Assembly: GCA_016342385.1 (NCBI GenBank)
Contig: JAEINM010000186.1
Location: 1 to 7,736, forward strand
Length of the DNA stretch: 7,736 bases
Direction: 5' to 3'
From: Spirochaetaceae bacterium
GTDB taxonomy: Bacteria > Spirochaetota > Spirochaetia > DSM-2461
Shown here: in pieces, positions 1 to 6,372 of the stretch
Layout of the letters: each line of letters opens with the position of its first letter
How positions within the stretch are numbered: position 1 is the first letter of the stretch
Made by a program: the position numbers and the translations under genes
The notes under the pieces: generated by a model
Database searches by the model: none
Told to the model about the DNA's origin: nothing
Seen by the model: the letters and a program-made list of their open reading frames with translations, nothing else

Positions 1-1
1 A

Positions 2-415
2 TCAATGGTCGCAGTTGAACTGGAAAACAGTTGGAGAAACTTTGTGCAGCAGTCAAGGATGCAGGAGGAACAACTTCTTGGATTCCTCCAGATGCAGGGT
101 CAGACAAAAGAACAGCTTTTGGACACATGGAAAGATGATGCCGTAAAAAGTGTTAAAGGCCAATTGATTATCGGAAAAATCCTCGAGGCAGAAAAAGTTG
201 AGATTGACGATAAAGAATTTGAAGCGGAACTGCAGAAACAGGCCGATATGTATAATATGCCTATTGAGGAATTGAAAAAATCATTTGGCGAAAACAACCT
301 GAATGAGTATCTTAAGAACGATATGAAAACTAAAAAGGTTTACGACCTTCTTATTAAAGAAGCAAAAATACAAAAAGGTGATAAAGTAAAGTACGCTGAT
401 TTTATTAAAGGCTGA
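2..415 (+). CDS. tig: Trigger factor, C-terminal part (5' end outside window)
   Basis: Trigger factor is a ribosome-bound chaperone and peptidyl-prolyl isomerase that receives nascent chains at the exit tunnel. Only about 137 codons are present. The reading frame is open to the window edge, so the ATG at 5 is an internal methionine and not the start; the ribosome-binding and PPIase domains lie upstream. What remains is the alpha-helical C-terminal substrate-cradle domain: a charged helical segment beginning VAVELENSWRNF, then DAVKSVKGQLIIGKILEAEK (the family's 'A..vk..LiL..ia..e' pattern), the EVEIDDKEFEAEL-like segment, and a closing helix with KTKKVYDLLIKEAK followed by a short basic tail. 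The identification is supported by clpP and clpX directly downstream, the same order as in E. coli. The gene ends 25 bases before clpP. No truncation other than the window edge is seen. Confidence 0.93.
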   Translation, partial: SMVAVELENSWRNFVQQSRMQEEQLLGFLQMQGQTKEQLLDTWKDDAVKSVKGQLIIGKILEAEKVEIDDKEFEAELQKQADMYNMPIEELKKSFGENNLNEYLKNDMKTKKVYDLLIKEAKIQKGDKVKYADFIKG

Positions 416-427
416 AACACAAGAAAT

Positions 428-432
428 AAGGA
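428..432 (+). promoter_or_regulatory. Ribosome binding site of clpP
   Basis: AAGGA lies 8 bases before the clpP ATG at 441, in the 25-base gap after tig. It supports this start over the in-frame alternatives. No promoter or terminator fits in the gap, so clpP is probably read through from tig. Confidence 0.6.
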
Positions 433-440
433 CCTGCAGA

Positions 441-1058
441 ATGAATGAACAGAATAGCACATTAGTACCATACGTTGTTGAACAGACTGGTATCGGGGAG
501 AGATCTTACGATATTTTCTCCAGACTTTTAAAAGACAGAATAATATTCCTTGACGGTGAGATTAATGATGTTACTGCAGACCTTGTTGTTGCACAGCTGC
601 TGTTTCTCGAATCACAGGATCCGGAAAAAGATATTAATCTCTATATCAATTCACCTGGTGGTTCTGTCACAGCAGGACTGGCAATTTATGATACAATGCA
701 ATATATAAAACCTGATGTAACGACCATCTGTATGGGACAGGCTGCCTCCATGGGAGCTGTACTACTCGCTGGTGGTGCGGCAGGAAAAAGACTGGCTCTC
801 CCCTCTTCACGTGTAATGATTCACCAGCCCTGGGGTGGTGTACAGGGGCAGGCAAGAGATATCGGGATTCAGGCAAGAGAGATTGTCAGGCTTAAAAAAA
901 TGCTCATCAGCTACTTCGCTCAGAACACGGGAAAAAGTGAAGAGCTCATCTCATCTGATTTGGAAAGAGACTTTTTCATGTCTGCTGAAGAAGCGACAGA
1001 ATACGGAATAGTAGATAGAATATTAAGAAGAGAAACAAATGGCCAGATCAAAAAGTAA
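441..1058 (+). CDS. clpP: ATP-dependent Clp protease proteolytic subunit ClpP
   Basis: ClpP is the serine peptidase that forms a double heptameric barrel in the cytoplasm and degrades proteins fed in by ClpX or another Clp ATPase. The 205-residue product has the usual family length. The catalytic triad is visible: Ser103 in GQAASMGAVLLAGG, His128 in RVMIHQPWGG and Asp177 in LERDFFMSAEEA. The oxyanion-side motif NSPGGSVTAGLAIYD is at about 70-84. The N-terminal LVPYVVEQTGIGERSYDIFS segment is the propeptide and axial-loop region typical of active ClpP, and the handle-region helix lies around 140-160. It sits between tig and clpX, and its last 20 bases overlap the clpX start in another frame, which favours coupled, stoichiometric synthesis. 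I see nothing unusual in its sequence and expect a canonical ClpP1-type subunit. Confidence 0.98.
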   Translation: MNEQNSTLVPYVVEQTGIGERSYDIFSRLLKDRIIFLDGEINDVTADLVVAQLLFLESQDPEKDINLYINSPGGSVTAGLAIYDTMQYIKPDVTTICMGQAASMGAVLLAGGAAGKRLALPSSRVMIHQPWGGVQGQARDIGIQAREIVRLKKMLISYFAQNTGKSEELISSDLERDFFMSAEEATEYGIVDRILRRETNGQIKK

Positions 1059-2331
1059 AGAGATGAAAGTATGTTCTTTCTGCGGAAAGACATCTGACTC
1101 AGCAAAGAAGCTGATAGCCGGTCCGGGTGTATACATTTGTGATGAATGTGTTAACGTCTGCAATAAAATCCTGACCGAAGAAAACGACCTGATTTCTGCT
1201 GATTTCGACGAAGAACTGCCGACACCTAAAGAAATCAGAGAATTCCTCGACACCTATGTTGTGGGACAGGATAAAGCCAAGAAGGTTTTATCTGTTGCTG
1301 TCTACAATCACTATAAAAGAATTACTCATAAAGGAAAGATTGAAAATGATGTTGAGATTGAAAAGTCCAACGTTCTTTTCATCGGACCTACAGGAACGGG
1401 AAAAACGCTTCTCGCCTCGACCCTTGCCAAAAGGTTGAAAGTACCCTTTGCCATAGCCGATGCTACAACCCTGACTGAAGCGGGTTATGTCGGTGAAGAT
1501 GTAGAGAATATACTCCTCAAACTAATTCAGGCTGCGGGAAACAATATAGCCGCCGCGGAAAGAGGAATTATATACATCGATGAAATTGATAAAATAGCCC
1601 GAAAAAGTGAAAATGTGTCCATTACCAGAGATGTCTCCGGTGAGGGTGTTCAACAGGCATTGCTGAAAATCATTGAGGGTTCAATTGCGTCTGTACCTCC
1701 ACAGGGGGGAAGAAAGCATCCCAACCAGGAAATGCTCAAAATCGATACGTCCAATATACTGATAATCTGCGGTGGGGCATTTGTCGGACTAGACGGAATT
1801 ATAGAAACAAGAGTGTCCCAGCATCCTCTGGGATTCGGTGCGGATATCCGTATGGCCGGAGAAAAAGATCTCGCTGCACTTTACGACCAGATGCACCCCG
1901 ATGATCTAGTCAAATTCGGGCTGATTCCTGAATTTATCGGACGACTGCCCATACATGTTTCTCTCGACAACCTAAAGAGAGAAGATCTTATCAGAATTAT
2001 TACAGAACCTAAAAACTCGATAATACGTCAGTACGAAGCATCCCTTAAACTGGATGATTCTGAACTGCATTTTGAAAAAGCTGCCATAGATGCTATTGCC
2101 GACCTGGCGCTGGAGAGAAAAACAGGGGCGAGAGGTCTCCGTTCAATCGTTGAGAAGGCGATGACAGAGATCATGTATGAGCTCCCTTCCATAGAGGGTA
2201 AAAAGAAAGTGATAATTACCAGCGATGTGATTAGAGATAACCACAAACCGGTAATCATCACTGATCCTGAAAAAATGAACGAACCCTGGAAAAACGAATT
2301 ATATGAAATTGTTAAGCAAATCTCCGCTTAA
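1039..2331 (+). CDS. clpX: ATP-dependent Clp protease ATP-binding subunit ClpX
   Basis: ClpX is the hexameric AAA+ unfoldase that recognises tagged or damaged proteins and threads them into ClpP. The 430 residues match the family length. Visible features in order: a C4 zinc-binding domain (Cys12, Cys15, Cys34, Cys37); Walker A GPTGTGKT at 116-123; the pore-1 loop GYVGED at 149-154; Walker B ending IIYIDE at about 177-182; the RKH pore loop at 225-227; the ClpP-docking loop as LGF (264-266) in place of the IGF seen in E. coli; the arginine finger in EFIGR (Arg302); and sensor 2 GARGLR at 363-368. The ATG at 1039 overlaps clpP by 20 bases and has only a weak purine-rich AGAAGAG upstream. An alternative ATG at 1063, just after the clpP stop, would still keep the zinc domain. 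The longer form is preferred because MA(R/K)S-type N-termini are common in the family. The 3' end overlaps lon. Confidence 0.98.
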   Translation: MARSKSKEMKVCSFCGKTSDSAKKLIAGPGVYICDECVNVCNKILTEENDLISADFDEELPTPKEIREFLDTYVVGQDKAKKVLSVAVYNHYKRITHKGKIENDVEIEKSNVLFIGPTGTGKTLLASTLAKRLKVPFAIADATTLTEAGYVGEDVENILLKLIQAAGNNIAAAERGIIYIDEIDKIARKSENVSITRDVSGEGVQQALLKIIEGSIASVPPQGGRKHPNQEMLKIDTSNILIICGGAFVGLDGIIETRVSQHPLGFGADIRMAGEKDLAALYDQMHPDDLVKFGLIPEFIGRLPIHVSLDNLKREDLIRIITEPKNSIIRQYEASLKLDDSELHFEKAAIDAIADLALERKTGARGLRSIVEKAMTEIMYELPSIEGKKKVIITSDVIRDNHKPVIITDPEKMNEPWKNELYEIVKQISA

Positions 2332-4756
2332 GAAAACCGGTAAAAACCAGCTCCCCCTTATACCATTGAGAGAGCTGGTTATTTTCCCCTATTCTGTTGT
2401 CCCTTTTTTTGCCGGAAGGCCCGCCACTATAAAAGCCATAGAAAAGGCAATGGAGGGTGATAAAAATATCTTCCTGGCCTTTCAGAAAAATAAAAACGAT
2501 AATCCCACACCGGAAGACCTGTTTCCCGTAGGTACCATTGCACATATACTGCAGATTCTAAAACTTCCCGATGGTTCCTTAAGAGTTCTGGTAGAGGGGA
2601 GAATGCGGGCCGATCTGATCAAAGTCTTCCAGAAAAATGAAATGGCCAATGTCAATTTCCGGCCTATCGCCGAACCGGGAGCACCGACAAAAATAGAAGC
2701 CTCCCTTATGACAACGGTTAAGAATTCCTTTATTCAATATTCTAAACTGGTAAAAAAAGTACCGGGAGAAATTCTGACCTCTATTGAAAAAGCTGAAAAT
2801 CCCGACAAACTGATATCGCTAATCTGCACGAACCTTAAGCTTTCTGCCGGAAAAAAGATGGAATTCCTCACAACAAAAGAGAATAAAATCAGACTGGAGA
2901 ATCTCGCTGTTACGGTTGAAATGGAAAATGAAGTCATAACTCTGAAAAACAGTATTAATGGCCGGGTAAAAAAGAAACTTGAAAAGACTCAGAAAGAATA
3001 TTTCCTGAATGAACAGCTGAAGGAAATTCAGAAGGAACTGGGTTCGGAAGATTCCGATCCATCGGGATCCAAAGAACTTGAAGAGAAAATCATGGCGATG
3101 GATCTTCCGGAAGAAGTGGAGATTAAAGCCTTAAAAGAACTGAAAAGGCTCTCAAGACTCCAACCCATGTCACCGGAATCAGGGGTTCTCAGGACCTATC
3201 TGGAATGGATCACCGACCTGCCCTGGGGAGTGAGAACAGAAGATAACAAAAGTCTGCGTTCAGCAGCTGATTTACTGGATAAAGATCACTATGATCTGAA
3301 AAAAGCAAAAGAACGAATTCTCGACTTTATCGCCGTAAGACAGCTGAAAGAAAACCTTAAAGGTCCCATTCTATGCCTGGCAGGCCCTCCCGGGACAGGA
3401 AAAACCTCATTGGGACGATCTGTGGCTAAGGCTTTAAACAGAGAATTTATAAGGATTTCACTTGGCGGGGTCCGCGATGAAGCGGAAATCCGCGGTCATA
3501 GGAAAACATATGTAGGAGCTCTACCGGGTAAAATTATACAGTCTCTGAAAAAGGCGAAAACGGAAAACCCCGTTTTTCTCCTCGATGAAATAGATAAGAT
3601 GAGCAATGATTTCAGAGGAGATCCGGCAGCAGCACTGCTGGAAGTTCTTGACCCCGAGCAGAATGCCACTTTCGTCGACCATTACCTTGAAGTACCCTTT
3701 AATCTCTCCAAGGTTATGTTTATCACAACGGCAAATTCCCTGCACAATATACCCCGGCCCCTAATGGATAGAATGGAAATCATAAACATCCCCGGCTATA
3801 CGGACTTTGAAAAACTGGAAATTGCATCGCGCTTTATTATCCCCAAGCAGCTTGAGGAGAATGGACTGGATAAAGCTCATATTACTATGGAAGAAGAAGC
3901 TATTCTGAAAATTATCCGTTCCTATACCATGGAATCGGGTGTAAGAAATCTCGAAAGGGAGATCTCTCAGGTAATCAGAAAAATTACCAGAAAAGCCATT
4001 GTCGATTACCAGAGTCGTGGCGGCCGCTATGTAATCAACACAGCTGCGATGCATATGCATCAGCACAATTATGCTGTCAGAGAAATAGATGATGCTTCAA
4101 ATGTTGATGTATCGACCATCAGACTGCACATTACAGAGGATATGATAAGTCAATTCCTCGGAAAAGAAAAATTTTCCGAATCGGATCTTAAAACCGAAAA
4201 AAAATGCGGAATGGCTACAGGTCTGGCATGGACAGAAATGGGAGGCCGTGTGCTTCCGGTGGAAGTTAAACTCTATGAGGGAAGTGGAAAACTGATATTG
4301 ACGGGAAAACTGGGAGAGGTCATGAAGGAAAGCGCACAGATTGCTTTTTCATTCCTCAGATCCAATGCCGAAAGCTTTGGAATATCCCCGACCTTCAATA
4401 AAGAAAAGGATATTCATATTCATGTTCCCGAAGGAGCTATACCCAAGGACGGCCCCTCTGCCGGTATAACCATGACCGCGGCTCTTCTTTCCGCCATTAA
4501 AAATATTCCCCTGCGAAAAGGTATTGCCATGACGGGAGAGATAACCCTGACAGACAGTCTTTTACCTATAGGAGGCCTGAAGGAAAAAGTTCTGGCAGCT
4601 CACAGGAATAAGATTTATACCGTGCTTATACCGGAAAAGAACAGGGGGGATCAGGAAGAACTTCCTCAGGAGATACTGGATTCCATGACATTTCACCCCT
4701 GCAGTTCCGTCAAAGATGCCCTGGTTAAACTATTTCCCCGAAATACATTTAAATAA
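2303..4756 (+). CDS. lon: ATP-dependent Lon protease (LonA type)
   Basis: Lon is a cytoplasmic homohexameric AAA+ protease that degrades misfolded and short-lived regulatory proteins. The 817 residues are typical of LonA (E. coli 784). Order of domains: N-terminal substrate-binding domain from about residue 16 (LPLIPLRELVIFPYSVVPFF) to about 215; a coiled-coil linker with KEYFLNEQLKEIQKELG; the AAA+ module with Walker A GPPGTGKT (361-368) and Walker B VFLLDEID (424-431); and the C-terminal peptidase domain with Ser719 in PKDGPSAGITM and Lys762 in GGLKEKVLAA. The 43-residue Ser-Lys spacing is the same as in E. coli Lon. The ATG at 2303 lies inside the clpX end (29-base overlap, different frame) with only a weak GGA upstream, so translation is probably coupled to clpX. 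One oddity is a stretch of about 34 extra residues near 570-605, containing Met/His-rich AAMHMHQHN, between the AAA+ lid and the protease domain. The gene ends with tandem stops, TAA then TAG. Confidence 0.98.
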   Translation: MKLLSKSPLKKTGKNQLPLIPLRELVIFPYSVVPFFAGRPATIKAIEKAMEGDKNIFLAFQKNKNDNPTPEDLFPVGTIAHILQILKLPDGSLRVLVEGRMRADLIKVFQKNEMANVNFRPIAEPGAPTKIEASLMTTVKNSFIQYSKLVKKVPGEILTSIEKAENPDKLISLICTNLKLSAGKKMEFLTTKENKIRLENLAVTVEMENEVITLKNSINGRVKKKLEKTQKEYFLNEQLKEIQKELGSEDSDPSGSKELEEKIMAMDLPEEVEIKALKELKRLSRLQPMSPESGVLRTYLEWITDLPWGVRTEDNKSLRSAADLLDKDHYDLKKAKERILDFIAVRQLKENLKGPILCLAGPPGTGKTSLGRSVAKALNREFIRISLGGVRDEAEIRGHRKTYVGALPGKIIQSLKKAKTENPVFLLDEIDKMSNDFRGDPAAALLEVLDPEQNATFVDHYLEVPFNLSKVMFITTANSLHNIPRPLMDRMEIINIPGYTDFEKLEIASRFIIPKQLEENGLDKAHITMEEEAILKIIRSYTMESGVRNLEREISQVIRKITRKAIVDYQSRGGRYVINTAAMHMHQHNYAVREIDDASNVDVSTIRLHITEDMISQFLGKEKFSESDLKTEKKCGMATGLAWTEMGGRVLPVEVKLYEGSGKLILTGKLGEVMKESAQIAFSFLRSNAESFGISPTFNKEKDIHIHVPEGAIPKDGPSAGITMTAALLSAIKNIPLRKGIAMTGEITLTDSLLPIGGLKEKVLAAHRNKIYTVLIPEKNRGDQEELPQEILDSMTFHPCSSVKDALVKLFPRNTFK

Positions 4757-4760
4757 TAGC

Positions 4761-4789
4761 TTGATATTAAAATTAAAGTATTAGATAAT
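4761..4789 (+). promoter_or_regulatory. Sigma-70-type promoter after lon
   Basis: TTGATA (4761-4766) and GATAAT (4784-4789) each match the consensus hexamers at 5 of 6 positions and are separated by an optimal 17 bases in an AT-rich stretch that begins right after the lon stop. Transcription would start near 4796 and leave a leader of about 60 bases before the GTG at 4857. It would drive the small secreted protein and the nrnA-like gene independently of the clp-lon operon. I see no convincing terminator between lon and this promoter, so read-through from lon is also possible. Confidence 0.6.
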
Positions 4790-4843
4790 TTATTCTAAAG
4801 TGGGGATCGGGAAACTATGCCCAAAGATATCTTCACTGTATTC

Positions 4844-4849
4844 AGGAGG
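4844..4849 (+). promoter_or_regulatory. Perfect ribosome binding site choosing a GTG start
   Basis: A full AGGAGG lies 7 bases before the GTG at 4857 and only 3 bases before an ATG at 4853 in another frame. The spacing selects the GTG. This is the strongest ribosome binding site in the window. Confidence 0.8.
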
Positions 4850-4856
4850 CTAATGA

Positions 4857-5261
4857 GTGAAACACAAATTATTATCTGTATTTTTACTACTTTTTTTATT
4901 GTCGGGAATGTCTCTTTTTGCTGAGGCGAGTCCTTCGGAATTTTATGTTAAAACAATTTATATAGTCAGAGTATATAATAATAACTTTGGTTTTCGTGTA
5001 GATTATCAGACGGCCAACATGGAAATGCACTCTGTATACATGCCTCAAGAGTGGTTTGGTAGTTCCGGAGGTTATGGAGAGATTATCTATGGACATCATC
5101 CCTCTGCACCTTATATGTCCATCTGGTATAAAGGGGATAAAATTGATCATTTCCGCCTTTATGTCAAAGAAGATTTCAGAGACCCTTCCTGGGGATCTCC
5201 CCACGCACTCAATCTCACAGAAGAGGATTTTAACAACGAAATACTTGAACTAGACTACTGA
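4857..5261 (+). CDS. Small exported protein of unknown function
   Basis: The 134-residue product starts with a clear Sec signal peptide: MKHK, a hydrophobic core LLSVFLLLFLLSGMSLF, and a likely signal peptidase I site after AEA (residue 24). There is no lipobox cysteine, so it should be released to the periplasm or outside and not lipidated. The mature part, about 110 residues, has no cysteine and no further membrane segment. It is rich in aromatic residues (Tyr, Phe, Trp) and alternates in a beta-strand-like way: FYVKTIYIVRVYNN, FGFRVDYQTANMEMHSVYMP, YMSIWYKGDKIDHFRLYVKE. This suggests a small beta-sandwich or barrel. Motifs such as PQEWFGSSGG and DPSWGSP look conserved in style. I recall similar uncharacterised proteins in spirochaetes but cannot name a family. 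The GTG start is set by a perfect AGGAGG. It is the first gene of a two-gene unit, 5 bases before the DHH phosphoesterase. Confidence 0.85.
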   Translation: MKHKLLSVFLLLFLLSGMSLFAEASPSEFYVKTIYIVRVYNNNFGFRVDYQTANMEMHSVYMPQEWFGSSGGYGEIIYGHHPSAPYMSIWYKGDKIDHFRLYVKEDFRDPSWGSPHALNLTEEDFNNEILELDY

Positions 5262-5266
5262 TTCTG

Positions 5267-6244
5267 ATGAACGGAACAAACTTCGATATTGAATCCATAA
5301 TTCAGGCTCTTGATAACTTTGATAATTTTATTATTGCTGGTCATCAGGAGCCCGATGGAGATTGTCTCTGTTCACAGCTGGCTCTGGCGGGTTACCTGAA
5401 GCGCAGAGGAAAAAATACGAAACTGGTATCCGCCGGTCCATTTAACCGACCTGAAATAAAAAACTGGGAACGATTCTTTTCCCATACAATTACTGATGAA
5501 GATCTTCAGGGTAAAACCCTTGCTGTGGTTACCGACTGCAGCTCCCCCGACAGAACAGGCAGTTTATCAGAGAAATTATCCCGGATCCCACTCATGGTCA
5601 TAGATCATCACAGTTCGGGCGACAACTTTGGTGAGTATCGCTATATTGATTCCGACAGTCCATCTACAACATTGCTGATTCAGCACATTATCGAAACATC
5701 GGGTTTTGACCTGACACCTGAGGAAGCCGAATATATCTTTCTGGGATTCTGTACTGATACGGGATTTTTCAGACATATCGGGTATGGAAAACCCGATGTT
5801 TTTCAGGCGGTCTCCAGGCTGGTTGCCGCAGGTGTTTCTCCCAATGCCACTCACAGGATCATAACCGGAGGACGAACACACGGATCCAGAAGATTGCTGG
5901 GAAGGATTCTCGACAGGAGTCGCCTCTATTACAATGACAGGCTCATTGTCTCCTGGGAAGAGTTAAAGGACCGTACTGAACTTGATACGCTGGATAGAGA
6001 TTCCGATTCTCTGTATCACATGCTCCAGAGCATTGGCGGAGTTGAGGCCGTAGCAGTTCTGCAGGAGGAAGAGGAAAACCTCTTTTCCATAGGCCTTAGG
6101 TCGAATGATAAAACCGATGTAGGTCTTATCGCCAAGAATTTTGGGGGGGGCGGACACCAGAAAGCTGCGGGGTGTACACTCAATGGCTGCCGGGAAGATG
6201 TGATGAAAGCTGTCGTATCAGCCTTTGAAAAGTCGTTCTCATAA
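5267..6244 (+). CDS. nrnA: DHH/DHHA1 phosphoesterase, NrnA-type nanoRNase/pAp phosphatase
   Basis: The family hydrolyses very short RNA oligonucleotides to mononucleotides and often dephosphorylates 3'-phosphoadenosine 5'-phosphate (pAp), using two metal ions (Mn2+) in the cytoplasm. The 325 residues are close to the usual 310-330. The DHH domain carries motif I GHQEPDGDCLCS (His26, Asp30, Asp32), motif II TDCSSPDR (Asp90), motif III DHH (113-115) and motif IV LGFCTDTGFFRH (Asp164). The C-terminal DHHA1 domain carries the substrate-binding loop RSNDKTDVGLIAKNFGGGGH (His297), followed by QKAAGC. All expected metal ligands are present. No recognisable ribosome binding site precedes the ATG; the preceding stop is 5 bases away, so translation is likely coupled to the secreted-protein gene. 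The GGGGH motif is encoded across a run of eight G (6143-6150). Related members of the family cleave cyclic dinucleotide products (pApA), so the exact substrate is not fixed by sequence. Confidence 0.92.
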   Translation: MNGTNFDIESIIQALDNFDNFIIAGHQEPDGDCLCSQLALAGYLKRRGKNTKLVSAGPFNRPEIKNWERFFSHTITDEDLQGKTLAVVTDCSSPDRTGSLSEKLSRIPLMVIDHHSSGDNFGEYRYIDSDSPSTTLLIQHIIETSGFDLTPEEAEYIFLGFCTDTGFFRHIGYGKPDVFQAVSRLVAAGVSPNATHRIITGGRTHGSRRLLGRILDRSRLYYNDRLIVSWEELKDRTELDTLDRDSDSLYHMLQSIGGVEAVAVLQEEEENLFSIGLRSNDKTDVGLIAKNFGGGGHQKAAGCTLNGCREDVMKAVVSAFEKSFS

Positions 6245-6293
6245 ATCAAATATTAAATTTCTATTAAGATTCATATGAAATCTCAAATTTAAC

Positions 6294-6322
6294 TTGAATA
6301 TACAAATAAATCTTGTTATTTT
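6294..6322 (+). promoter_or_regulatory. Possible promoter of the double TetR gene
   Basis: TTGAAT (6294-6299) and TATTTT (6317-6322) are 17 bases apart, each with 4 of 6 consensus matches. Transcription would begin around 6329, inside the 39-base dyad, so a bound repressor would block it. A competing candidate is a TATAAC (-10 type) at 6363-6368, right after the dyad, which would place the start at about the ATG itself. The rest of the 128-base gap (6245-6372) is very AT-rich. It holds an imperfect AT hairpin (AGATT near 6268 with AATCT near 6279) without a good U-tract, so no clear terminator for the preceding gene. Confidence 0.35.
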
Positions 6323-6323
6323 C

Positions 6324-6362
6324 TTACCTAACGGTCGTTAACTGTTAACAACCGTTCGGTAA
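6324..6362 (+). promoter_or_regulatory. 39-base inverted-repeat operator, probably for the adjacent TetR-like regulator
   Basis: The stretch starts TTACC, ends GGTAA and is symmetric about T6343; 17 of the 19 positions in each arm pair. The centre is two GTTAAC palindromes (6337-6342, 6344-6349) separated by one base. Each arm also contains its own small dyad, ACC-N4-GGT, at 6326-6335 and 6351-6360, with centres 25 bases apart. ACCG/CGGT-type dyads are common in TetR-family operators. It ends 10 bases before the ATG of a regulator carrying two TetR DNA-binding domains, so autoregulation is the natural reading. Ordinary TetR operators are usually about half as long. Confidence 0.8.
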
Positions 6363-6372
6363 TATAACATAT

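Noticed and set aside
5..7. ATG at 5 as the true start of a 136-residue protein
   Set aside because: The frame is open to the window edge, there is no room to see a ribosome binding site, and the protein is clearly the C-terminal domain of trigger factor, so this methionine is internal.
1256..1438. 60-codon + strand frame inside clpX
   Set aside because: An out-of-frame shadow of the conserved AAA+ coding region, with no independent start signals.
3761..4066. 101-codon open frame on the - strand inside lon
   Set aside because: It lies wholly within the well-conserved lon coding sequence, has no ribosome binding site and gives no recognisable protein. The same applies to the other antisense frames across clpP, clpX, lon, nrnA and the TetR gene.
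4781..4798. Imperfect TTAGA/TCTAA inverted repeat after lon as a terminator
   Set aside because: The stem is only five AT-dominated pairs and there is no following T-run. It coincides with the promoter -10 region.
4824..4833. AAGATATCTT palindrome in the leader of the secreted-protein gene as an operator
   Set aside because: A 10-base AT-rich palindrome with an EcoRV core can occur by chance. Nothing nearby supports a regulator binding here.
4853..4924. ATG at 4853 as the start of a small hydrophobic peptide or of the secreted protein
   Set aside because: It is only 3 bases from the AGGAGG and in a different frame from the signal-peptide protein, which stops after 23 codons here. The GTG at 4857 has ideal spacing and gives a proper signal sequence.
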